The notes beneath the pieces are model-generated. The model was not told where the DNA came from. It did no database searches and worked only from the letters and a program-made list of their open reading frames with translations. From Paracoccaceae bacterium (GTDB taxonomy: Bacteria; Pseudomonadota; Alphaproteobacteria; Rhodobacterales; Rhodobacteraceae), in NCBI GenBank assembly GCA_013139635.1, contig WTAL01000270.1:1-32299 (forward strand): a DNA stretch of 32,299 bases, written 5' to 3'. The position numbers and the translations under genes are program-made. Positions 25,571 to 32,299 of the stretch are shown here, piece by piece. Each line of letters begins with the position of its first letter. Positions within the stretch are counted from its first letter, which is position 1.

Positions 25571-26145
25571 AGCGCCAATATCTCCTTGAGGTCGGCTTCG
25601 CTTAGAGCGCCTCGGCGCAGTACCGTGAAGGGCGAGGTTTGGCAGTCGATCAGCGTTGAGGGTTGGCTTTGGCGGGGGCCGTCGTTGACTACGATATCAG
25701 GCACGCCGGAAAGCTGAGAAAGGATGCTTGTTACGTCTGCCGGTGTTTCTTGCCCGCTGGCATTGGCGCTGGTGGCGAGGAGGGGGCCAGTTTGCGCCAG
25801 AAGCTGACGCAGGGCGGAGTCATTTGGAATGCGGAGAGCAATTTCTTGCCGCCCTATTAGCCAGTTGGGTGCTTCGCCTAGGGGCAGCACCATAGTGAGT
25901 GCGCCAGGGATGAAGCGTGACGCGAGCAGGGCTTCGGTGCGGCTACCTAGCTGCACGCCAAGTGCGGATATCTGGGCGCTGTCTGCCACCAAAATGGGCA
26001 AGTTTTTGGCCTCGGGCCGGTTTTTGAGTGCAAATATTTGTGCCACGGCGGCGGGGTGCAGCGGGCTGGCCATTAGCCCGTAAACCGTATCGGTTGGCAA
26101 AAGGGCCACGCCGCCACCCAATATGATTTTGGCTACGTTATCCAT
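25567..26145 (-). CDS. tsaC: L-threonylcarbamoyladenylate synthase TsaC (YrdC type)
   Basis: A 192-residue YrdC-fold protein that makes threonylcarbamoyl-AMP from threonine, bicarbonate and ATP, the first step of t6A. Motifs are LLPTDTVYGL (15-24), KNRPEAKNLPILV, the SANASGQETP loop, and a final PSTLIDC. There is no C-terminal Sua5 domain, whereas many Alphaproteobacteria carry a long Sua5. It overlaps tsaB upstream by eight bases and tsaD downstream by four, so the genes are tightly coupled. Confidence 0.93.
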   Translation of the reverse strand: MDNVAKIILGGGVALLPTDTVYGLMASPLHPAAVAQIFALKNRPEAKNLPILVADSAQISALGVQLGSRTEALLASRFIPGALTMVLPLGEAPNWLIGRQEIALRIPNDSALRQLLAQTGPLLATSANASGQETPADVTSILSQLSGVPDIVVNDGPRQSQPSTLIDCQTSPFTVLRRGALSEADLKEILAL

Positions 26146-26746
26146 GGGTTAGCCCCGCGGTATCGGTAAGGGGCACAACGGGGCCGGACGCGGGCATAAG
26201 GAGGGGTTGCAAAACATTGAGCGCAGCGCCCGGCACGGCATTCAGGTTCAGCCATTCAGCGTCTGGCGCGCTGGCGTGCTCGGGGGTGGCATCTCCGGCG
26301 ACGGAAAGCGGGCCTTTATAGCGGGGGGAGATCACGCCATCCGGCGCAAATCCGGTTTCGGTTAGCTTGCCAGCCTGAACCAACCCCCAGTGATACTGCT
26401 TGCGCGCAGCACTGCGCAGGATCAGGCAGGGCTTGCCAAAGGAGGCCTCGGCGTAAGCGCCTAGCATTATGAATGAATTTAGCGGCACGATAGGCAGGCC
26501 GCGCGCATAGCCTAGGCCGTTGGCAAAAGCGACAGCCGTGCGGGTGGAGCCGAGCCGCCCCGGGCCGATATCGACGATGATCTCGGAGATATCCGAGAGC
26601 GTGCGGCTAGCGCTTTCCAGCGCTTTTCCAAGCTCAGTGCCGTAGTCCAACCGCCGCATTTGGCCGTAGTTTACCTCGAAAATTACGCGGTTTTCCCATA
26701 GCACCAGTGAGGGCTGGCCGGAGGAGGATTGCAAGAAGAGCTTCAT
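26138..26746 (-). CDS. tsaB: TsaB-like t6A protein, divergent
   Basis: A 202-residue protein of the TsaB fold, the partner that dimerises with TsaD. The family signature GPGSFTGLR is replaced by GPGRLGSTR (61-69), though the following AVAFANGLGYARGLPIVPLNSF is in line. The N-terminal phosphate-binding pattern is also altered (MKLFLQSSSG instead of an I-D-T-S motif). Identification relies on fold-like pattern plus position between tsaE and tsaC. It overlaps tsaE by four bases and tsaC by eight. Whether it binds TsaD normally is an open point. Confidence 0.8.
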   Translation of the reverse strand: MKLFLQSSSGQPSLVLWENRVIFEVNYGQMRRLDYGTELGKALESASRTLSDISEIIVDIGPGRLGSTRTAVAFANGLGYARGLPIVPLNSFIMLGAYAEASFGKPCLILRSAARKQYHWGLVQAGKLTETGFAPDGVISPRYKGPLSVAGDATPEHASAPDAEWLNLNAVPGAALNVLQPLLMPASGPVVPLTDTAGLTHG

Positions 26747-27231
26747 GTGGAGAAATCCTTTAGCACGTGTGCCAGCAGTTCAGCCCCACGTGGGCCTTCG
26801 CTTGTAAAGCTCGCTACGCGGGCGTGCTCAGACGATGGGAGCAAGGACAGCTCTAGGCCAACGTAATCGTCAAATTCACCCGCCAGCATGGCGCCCCATT
26901 CTATAAACGCAAGCCCGCGCGCAAATTCGTCTTCCAGCGCTAAATCTGCGAAATCGGCTGGGCTTTCAAGCCGGTAGGCATCCATATGCACCACGGGGCC
27001 CTTGGGGCAGGCATAGATATTGGCGAGCGTGTAGGTGGGGCTGCTCACAGCATCAGCTGAGCCAAGAGCCGCCACGGCGGCGCGCACAAAAAAGGTTTTT
27101 CCAGCGGCCAAGCCTCCGCTTAGCAGCAGCACATCTCCGGCACGCATATGGCGGGCAAAGGTTGCAGCCAGCCGTGTAGTATCGGCCTCGGTTTCGAGGC
27201 GGTGCTGCGGGGGAGGGGAGGATTTGGTCAT
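26743..27231 (-). CDS. tsaE: tRNA threonylcarbamoyladenosine biosynthesis ATPase TsaE
   Basis: A 162-residue P-loop ATPase that regenerates the TsaB-TsaD complex in t6A synthesis. Walker A is GGLAAGKT (39-46; the usual form is GDLGAGKT), followed by SPTYTLANIY and HMDAYRLESPADF, and EWGAML near 120. The ATG at 27231 is preferred; a GTG at 27270 would add 13 basic residues that look non-family. First gene of the tsa cluster, divergent from hemA across 214 bases. Confidence 0.9.
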   Translation of the reverse strand: MTKSSPPPQHRLETEADTTRLAATFARHMRAGDVLLLSGGLAAGKTFFVRAAVAALGSADAVSSPTYTLANIYACPKGPVVHMDAYRLESPADFADLALEDEFARGLAFIEWGAMLAGEFDDYVGLELSLLPSSEHARVASFTSEGPRGAELLAHVLKDFST

Positions 27232-27445
27232 TGCTAGCCTAGCGCGCTTGGGTTTCGCCTGTCTTTTCACACCCCTTGCTGCCAGTCAATATGAAGAAAA
27301 AGCGCAAAAAAAGCGTGTTTCACTGAATTGTTAGGTGGAATTTTGTAATAAATCCGTTATCAAGGCCTGATGCGGCATTTTGCGGGGTGATTATCTGGTC
27401 ACTTCTTGCTTAATAAAGCCGAACCTATTCTGTTGGAGACCACGC

Positions 27446-28669
27446 ATGGACTATAACGCTCATTTGGACACAGCGCTTGACGCGTTGCATGCCGAAGACC
27501 GCTATCGCGTGTTTATGGATATTGTCCGTAAGCAAGGCCAGTTTCCGCGCGCTAAATGGAACCGCCCTGACGGCACCGTGCAAGATATTTCGGTGTGGTG
27601 CGGTAATGATTACCTCGGCATGGGGCAAAACGATGTTGTGCTTTCGGCTATGCACGAAGCTATTGAGGTCGCAGGCGCTGGCTCTGGTGGTACGCGCAAT
27701 ATTTCCGGCACTACGGCTTATCACAATGCGCTAGAGGCAGAGATTGCCGATTTGCACCAGAAAGAAGACGCGCTGGTGTTTACCTCGGCCTATATTGCCA
27801 ATGACGCTACGCTTTCCACGCTGCCAAAGCTCTTTCCGGGTCTTGTAATTTTTTCTGACGAGCTGAACCACGCTTCGATGATCGAAGGGCTTCGGCGCTC
27901 CAAGGGTGAAAAGCACATTTGGCGGCATAATGACGTGGCGCATTTGCGGGAGCTACTTGAGGCCGCCGATCCGGCTGCGCCCAAGCTTATCGCTTTTGAG
28001 TCGGTTTACTCAATGGATGGCGATTTTGGGCCACTGCAAGAGGTGGTTGATCTCGCCAAGGAATTTGGCGCGCTGACGTATTTGGACGAAGTGCACGCGG
28101 TGGGCATGTATGGCCCGCGCGGTGGTGGTGTTTCCGAGCAGCTGGGGCTGACGGGCGAAATTGATATTATTAACGGCACGCTGGGCAAGGCTTATGGCGT
28201 GATGGGCGGCTATATTGCCGCTTCGCGCAAAATGGTTGACGCCGTGCGCTCCTATGCGCCGGGGTTCATTTTTACCACGTCTTTGCCGCCGGCTATTCTG
28301 GCGGGGGCCACGGCCTCTATCCGCTATGTAAAAGAGCATCAGGAGCTGCGCGACCAGCAGCAAGAAGCTGCTAAGGTGCTGAAGTTGCGTCTTAAAGCGA
28401 TGGGCTTGCCTGTGCTTGACAGCCCGAGCCACATTGTGCCGGTGCATGTAGGCAACCCCGCCAAGTGCAAAATGCTTTCAGATTCACTGCTCAATGACTT
28501 TGGTATTTACGTGCAGCCGATCAACTATCCAACCGTGCCACGCGGCACTGAGCGGCTGCGTTTTACGCCTTCACCTGTGCATGATAGCGGCATGATGGAT
28601 GAGCTTGTAAATGCACTTGATAGCTTATGGCAGCAGTGCGAACTCGCCCGTAAGCCGATTGCTTGTTAA
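27446..28669 (+). CDS. hemA: 5-aminolevulinate synthase
   Basis: A complete 407-residue PLP enzyme that condenses glycine with succinyl-CoA to 5-aminolevulinate, the first step of the C4 heme route used by Alphaproteobacteria. The PLP lysine is Lys248 in [12 protein letters not shown]; other landmarks are WCGNDYLGM (51-59), [11 protein letters not shown] (79-89), DEVHAVG (214-220) and the terminal RFTPSP. Length and lysine number match Rhodobacter ALAS. The ATG at 27446 follows TTGGAG. Confidence 0.96.
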   Translation: MDYNAHLDTALDALHAEDRYRVFMDIVRKQGQFPRAKWNRPDGTVQDISVWCGNDYLGMGQNDVVLSAMHEAIEVAGAGSGGTRNISGTTAYHNALEAEIADLHQKEDALVFTSAYIANDATLSTLPKLFPGLVIFSDELNHASMIEGLRRSKGEKHIWRHNDVAHLRELLEAADPAAPKLIAFESVYSMDGDFGPLQEVVDLAKEFGALTYLDEVHAVGMYGPRGGGVSEQLGLTGEIDIINGTLGKAYGVMGGYIAASRKMVDAVRSYAPGFIFTTSLPPAILAGATASIRYVKEHQELRDQQQEAAKVLKLRLKAMGLPVLDSPSHIVPVHVGNPAKCKMLSDSLLNDFGIYVQPINYPTVPRGTERLRFTPSPVHDSGMMDELVNALDSLWQQCELARKPIAC

Positions 28670-28815
28670 GCGTGCGCGTAAAACCGCTTAAGCCACTGGA
28701 CAGCCAGTAAAAAAACGCCTAAATACGGTCAATAAAGTGTTACTAGCGAAGTAAGACTTCGGTAAGAAGTGATTCGTTTTATGAGTTGGCGCAATGCGAA
28801 CACAAGGGCAGTACA

Positions 28816-29976
28816 GTGAATACCACTGAAGCAGACACCGCAGATTTGCAGGGCTTTGACTCATTCGAGTTGCGCCTTGGTGATGAGCTGCGTGGCGAGC
28901 GCGCCACGCTCGGCAAGTCTTTGCTTGATGTTCAGCGTGACCTTCGCATTAAAGCTTCCTACATTGCCGCGATCGAGAATTGTGACCTTTCAGTCTTTGA
29001 AAATACAGGGTTTTTAGCCGGTTACGTGCGGTCTTATGCGCGCTATCTGGAGCTGGACCCCGAGGGTACTTACGCCCGCTTTTGTGCTGAATCCAACTTT
29101 AAAGGCGCCCATGCAGATTTGGGCCGCCGCCGTGAGGGTGGCAGCAATGCCCGCGTTGCGGCCATTAGCGCCTCGGCTGTTAATGATATTAATCCGATCT
29201 TTGGGCGCGCCGCTGTTGGCAATGCACGCATGTCCGATTTCTCCGCACTTGGCCCGTTGTTTGTGATCGTCGCGCTTATTGCAGGCTTGATCTTTGGCGG
29301 CTGGACCTTGCTAAAAGATATTCAGCGGGTTGATATCGCGCCGGTTGAGCAATCCCCTGTGGTGCTGGATACCGTTGAATTTGCCGGTTTTGCTGATGCT
29401 GCCGATAGCGCCTTTACCGAAAGTGCAGCAGGCGAAGCGATGGACTTGAACCGGCTTTACTCCAACCGCGCGCTGAGCGTGCCGGTTGTAACGCCGCGTG
29501 ATGGCCCTATTGGCGCGATTGATCCGCAAGTGGCAAGCGCTGCGCTGGAAGAAACACCACAAGCGGCCATAGTTGCCGCCGTGGAAACACTGGCCGAAAT
29601 TGGAAGCCCACAAGTGACCGTGGCCGACAAAGCCCCGCTCATTAGCCTGTTTGCCCAACAAGAAGCGTGGGTGCGGGTGAGCGCTGCCGATGGCTCTATT
29701 CTTTTTGAGAAGGTTCTGAGCGCAGGTGAGGAATATACGCTACCTGAACGGGCCGAAGTTTCCAGCCTACGCGCGGGCAATGCCGGCCACCTCTTTTTGA
29801 TGGTTGACGGGCAGGTGTTTGGGCCAGTGAATGGCACCAACGGTGTGGCGCGCGATGTGTCGCTTGCCGCGGCGGATATTGTTGAAAGCTATGCACCGCT
29901 TGGCACACTGACCGCAGAAATGCGCACCGTATCCGAAGAGCTAACGCGCGCCGCAACGCTTAGCGATGAATACTAG
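28816..29976 (+). CDS. RodZ-like helix-turn-helix membrane protein
   Basis: A 386-residue protein: an HTH_25 domain at about 20-80 (RATLGKSLLDVQRDLRIKA ... FLAGYVRSYARYL), a membrane helix at about 146-166 (FVIVALIAGLIFGG), a Pro/Ala-rich periplasmic region, and a C-terminal DUF4115 domain with WVRVSAADGSILFEKVL at about 288. This is the RodZ layout, in which the cytoplasmic domain binds MreB and helps set cell shape. A GTG at 28816 with AAGGG upstream is preferred over a TTG at 28786. ispG follows, as in many Proteobacteria. A GANTC site lies at 28771. Confidence 0.87.
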   Translation: MNTTEADTADLQGFDSFELRLGDELRGERATLGKSLLDVQRDLRIKASYIAAIENCDLSVFENTGFLAGYVRSYARYLELDPEGTYARFCAESNFKGAHADLGRRREGGSNARVAAISASAVNDINPIFGRAAVGNARMSDFSALGPLFVIVALIAGLIFGGWTLLKDIQRVDIAPVEQSPVVLDTVEFAGFADAADSAFTESAAGEAMDLNRLYSNRALSVPVVTPRDGPIGAIDPQVASAALEETPQAAIVAAVETLAEIGSPQVTVADKAPLISLFAQQEAWVRVSAADGSILFEKVLSAGEEYTLPERAEVSSLRAGNAGHLFLMVDGQVFGPVNGTNGVARDVSLAAADIVESYAPLGTLTAEMRTVSEELTRAATLSDEY

Positions 29977-30067
29977 CAAACCTTCCGCAATGGGTATGGT
30001 GACAAGGTGCGCTATACAGGATACATCTACCCCTTAGGTATAATTTGAAGAGTGGCCAAGCCCCCTT

Positions 30068-31177
30068 ATGACACATAACCCCATTCGCCCATGGCGCGAC
30101 ATCGAGCGCCGGAAAAGCCGCCAAATTATGGTCGGCAATGTGCCTGTTGGCGGCGATGCGCCGATTACAGTGCAAACCATGACCAACACCATTACCTCTG
30201 ACGTGGCCGCCACCGTGGCCCAAGTGCAGGAATGCGCTGATGCTGGCGCTGACATTGTGCGGGTGTCTTGCCCGGATGAGGCGTCTACTAAAGCGTTTAA
30301 GGATATCGTGGCCGAAAGCCCCGTGCCTTTGGTGGCGGATATCCATTTTCACTATAAGCGCGGCATTGAAGCCGCTGAGGCGGGCGCGGCCTGCTTGCGC
30401 ATTAACCCCGGCAACATTGGCTCGGCTGATCGCGTGCGCGAGGTGATTGCCGCCGCTAAAGATAACGGTTGCTCTATCCGTATCGGCGTAAATGCTGGCA
30501 GCCTTGAGCGGCACTTGCTTGAGAAATACGGCGAGCCTTGCCCTGATGCGATGATCGAAAGCGGCTTGGACCACATCCGCATTCTGCTCGACAACAATTT
30601 TGATAACTTCAAAATCAGCGTTAAGGCCTCAGATGTGTTTATGTCTGCTGCCGCCTATCAGGGCCTGGCGGAGGCCACCGATGCGCCTATTCACCTAGGG
30701 ATTACCGAGGCGGGCGGGCTGGTTTCTGGCACAGTTAAAAGCGCCATCGGCCTTGGCTCGCTTTTGTGGGCAGGCATCGGAGATACCATTCGGGTTTCGC
30801 TTTCGGCTGACCCTGTGCGCGAGGTTAAGGCTGGGTTTGAAATTCTGAAATCGCTTGGGCTACGGCATCGCGGCGTTAACATTATTTCCTGCCCATCCTG
30901 TGCGCGCCAAGGGTTTGATGTGATCAAAACCGTGGAAACGCTGGAAGACCGGCTAGAGCATATCCGCACACCGATTAGCCTGAGCATAATTGGCTGCGTG
31001 GTGAATGGCCCCGGAGAGGCCTTGATGACCGATGTTGGCTTTACCGGTGGTGGCGCGGGCGCGGGCATGGTTTATGTAGCTGGTAAGCAAGACCATAAAT
31101 TAAGTAACAGGTCGATGATCGACCATATTGTTGATCTGGTAGAGGCGCGGGCCGCGCTGATTGAGGAGGGGAAATAG
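30068..31177 (+). CDS. ispG: 4-hydroxy-3-methylbut-2-enyl diphosphate synthase
   Basis: A complete 369-residue enzyme of the MEP isoprenoid pathway that converts MEcPP to HMBPP. The N-terminal TIM barrel starts with [20 protein letters not shown] (20 residues from 22). The [4Fe-4S] domain carries Cys275 and Cys278 in SCPSCARQG and Cys310 in [10 protein letters not shown], with Glu317 completing the site. The upstream gap is 91 bases; the Shine-Dalgarno is weak. The DUF1499 gene starts immediately after the stop codon, so they form one unit. Confidence 0.97.
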   Translation: MTHNPIRPWRDIERRKSRQIMVGNVPVGGDAPITVQTMTNTITSDVAATVAQVQECADAGADIVRVSCPDEASTKAFKDIVAESPVPLVADIHFHYKRGIEAAEAGAACLRINPGNIGSADRVREVIAAAKDNGCSIRIGVNAGSLERHLLEKYGEPCPDAMIESGLDHIRILLDNNFDNFKISVKASDVFMSAAAYQGLAEATDAPIHLGITEAGGLVSGTVKSAIGLGSLLWAGIGDTIRVSLSADPVREVKAGFEILKSLGLRHRGVNIISCPSCARQGFDVIKTVETLEDRLEHIRTPISLSIIGCVVNGPGEALMTDVGFTGGGAGAGMVYVAGKQDHKLSNRSMIDHIVDLVEARAALIEEGK

Positions 31178-31666
31178 ATGCAACGCATGGCTATCTATAT
31201 GGTTTTAGCAATCCTTTTGGTGATCGGCGCTTTTTATGTGCGCGCGGTTACGGCAAGCCATGACCCCGCTGAGTGGCACATAGACCCGCTGGTGGTAGAA
31301 CTACCAAGCTCGCCCAACACCTATTATGTGGCGCCGCAAAGTATGGCGGAAGCCGAAGTGGCGCTCGAAGCACCTATTTATGCGGTTCCGGCTGCAATTA
31401 TGGCGAATGCCTTTAATGATTATGTGCTTACGCAACCCAATACACTGGCCATTTCAACAAGCGCTGACGAGCTTTGGACCACCTATGTGCAGCGCACGCC
31501 AACGCTCAAAATGCCAGATTATATCACAGTTAAATTTCTTGAGCTTGAAGGCGGGAGGTCCACATTGGTGATCTATTCCCGCTCTCGCTTCGGCTATGGC
31601 GATATGGGTGTGAATAAGGCGCGCGTTGATCTCTGGCTGCTTTCCCTCGCCTCATTTGAAGAATAA
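31178..31666 (+). CDS. DUF1499 family membrane-anchored protein
   Basis: A 162-residue protein with one hydrophobic helix at about 4-23 and a periplasmic domain whose C-terminal part (TLVIYSRSRFGYGDMGVNKARV, shortened here) matches DUF1499. The ATG is directly after the ispG stop, and prfA begins three bases after this stop, so the three are co-transcribed. Function is unknown for the family. A role in envelope maintenance is only a guess from location. Confidence 0.8.
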   Translation: MQRMAIYMVLAILLVIGAFYVRAVTASHDPAEWHIDPLVVELPSSPNTYYVAPQSMAEAEVALEAPIYAVPAAIMANAFNDYVLTQPNTLAISTSADELWTTYVQRTPTLKMPDYITVKFLELEGGRSTLVIYSRSRFGYGDMGVNKARVDLWLLSLASFEE

Positions 31667-31669
31667 ATC

Positions 31670-32299
31670 ATGATACCTGAAGAGAAACTGGAGCAGATCC
31701 GCCAGCGCTTTGCCTTTGTGGAAGCCAAGCTGAATGAGGGCGCCGCTGTGTCTGAGTTGGCGTCACTGTCTAAAGAGTATTCCGACCTAAAGTCAGTGGT
31801 CGAGCAAATTGATGCCTATCGCCAGATGCTGGCGGATAAAGCCGAAGCCGAAGAAATGCTGAGCGACCCCGAGATGAAAGAGCTGGCTGAGGAAGAGCTT
31901 GCTGGCCTGCGCGATGCGCTGCCAAAAGCCGAGCATAACGTGATGCTGTCGCTCCTGCCAAAAGATAAAGACGACGCAAAGCCCGCGATTATGGAATTGC
32001 GGGCCGGTACGGGCGGCGATGAGGCCGCGCTTTTTGTGGCTGATCTACTGCGCATGTATCAACGCTTCGCCGAGAATAACGGCTGGAAGCTGGAGATTGT
32101 GGAAGAGTCGAAAACCGAGATTGGCGGCTATAAAGAAGTGATTGCCAATGTGACCGGCAAAGACGTGTATGCGCGGCTGAAATTTGAAAGCGGTGTGCAC
32201 CGCGTGCAGCGGGTGCCAACGACTGAAAGTGGGGGCAGGGTGCATACATCTGCCGCTACGGTGGCTGTGCTGCCGGAGGCCGAAGAAGTTGATATTGAT
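31670..32299 (+). CDS. prfA: Peptide chain release factor 1 (partial, 5' part)
   Basis: The first 210 residues, running off the window end. The N-terminal helical domain, the strand [15 protein letters not shown] with [12 protein letters not shown], and [13 protein letters not shown] with [15 protein letters not shown] are the RF1 landmarks. The GGQ tripeptide and the PxT codon-recognition motif lie near or beyond the cut and cannot be checked. RF1 terminates translation at UAA and UAG. The ATG at 31670 is three bases after the DUF1499 stop; in related genomes prmC/hemK follows. Confidence 0.95.
   Translation, partial: MIPEEKLEQIRQRFAFVEAKLNEGAAVSELASLSKEYSDLKSVVEQIDAYRQMLADKAEAEEMLSDPEMKELAEEELAGLRDALPKAEHNVMLSLLPKDKDDAKPAIMELRAGTGGDEAALFVADLLRMYQRFAENNGWKLEIVEESKTEIGGYKEVIANVTGKDVYARLKFESGVHRVQRVPTTESGGRVHTSAATVAVLPEAEEVDID

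Noticed and set aside
27358-27363. FNR half-site upstream of hemA
   Set aside because: hemA is FnrL-controlled in Rhodobacter, but only one half (ATCAA) is present and its partner does not match.
28695-28715. Hairpin ACTGG/CCAGT after hemA as a terminator
   Set aside because: It is followed by an A-run on the plus strand, the wrong polarity for terminating hemA, and the stem is only five base pairs.
30039-30044. TATAAT upstream of ispG as a promoter
   Set aside because: No acceptable -35 lies 16-18 bases upstream, and the gene is likely read from the RodZ-like gene. A weak promoter is not excluded.

Overview
The window reads as chromosomal core genome of an alphaproteobacterium of the Rhodobacterales (Roseobacter type) with moderate GC. 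The evidence is a C4-pathway 5-aminolevulinate synthase (hemA), the ftsB-pdhA junction, the purL-bolA-grxD block, a ZauP-like/ZapA pair, a RodZ-like/ispG/prfA block, secG and a B12-riboswitch-controlled CbiM-like permease. No rRNA, tRNA, CRISPR array, phage gene or transposase was seen.

Layout. 1-5.7 kb: first codons of a probable pdhA, ftsB, a jelly-roll membrane-anchored protein, pgk, a 47-residue membrane protein, tkt, then zauP-like/zapA. 5.7-7.0 kb: cobalamin riboswitch, CbiM-like gene, terminator and a hairpin-rich repeat. 7.0-10.2 kb (minus): purL-bolA-small membrane protein-grxD. 10.3-14.7 kb: a KAS III-like condensing enzyme, a TerB-like protein, a PhzF-like protein, a hypothetical protein and an AT-rich secreted protein that overlaps the end of pyrG. 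14.7-20.1 kb: pyrG, a WYL regulator divergent from a GST-like gene, secG, a DUF6524-like membrane protein and a GNAT enzyme. 20.1-24.6 kb: a parallel beta-helix lipoprotein, ilvC, two tandem Lrp/AsnC regulators divergent from ilvC, and a LysE exporter. 24.6-27.2 kb (minus): an overlapping tsaE-tsaB-tsaC-tsaD cluster for the tRNA t6A modification. 27.4-32.3 kb: hemA, RodZ-like, ispG, DUF1499, and the first 210 codons of prfA.

How genes fit together: pgk, tkt and pdhA belong to central carbon metabolism; ftsB, zauP/zapA and the RodZ-like gene to division and shape; tsaE/B/C/D supply the whole t6A machinery; the Lrp pair probably controls branched-chain amino-acid genes such as ilvC.

The main unexplained signals are a family of hairpin-rich intergenic elements of about 220-250 bp (three related copies, one supplying the C-terminus of a regulator), a second shorter GC-rich repeat, a tight cluster of four GANTC sites beside ftsB, a closed RNA structure in the pyrG leader, and the four-gene t6A operon with an unusual TsaB. 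Assignments come from reading the sequence only; no database search was run.
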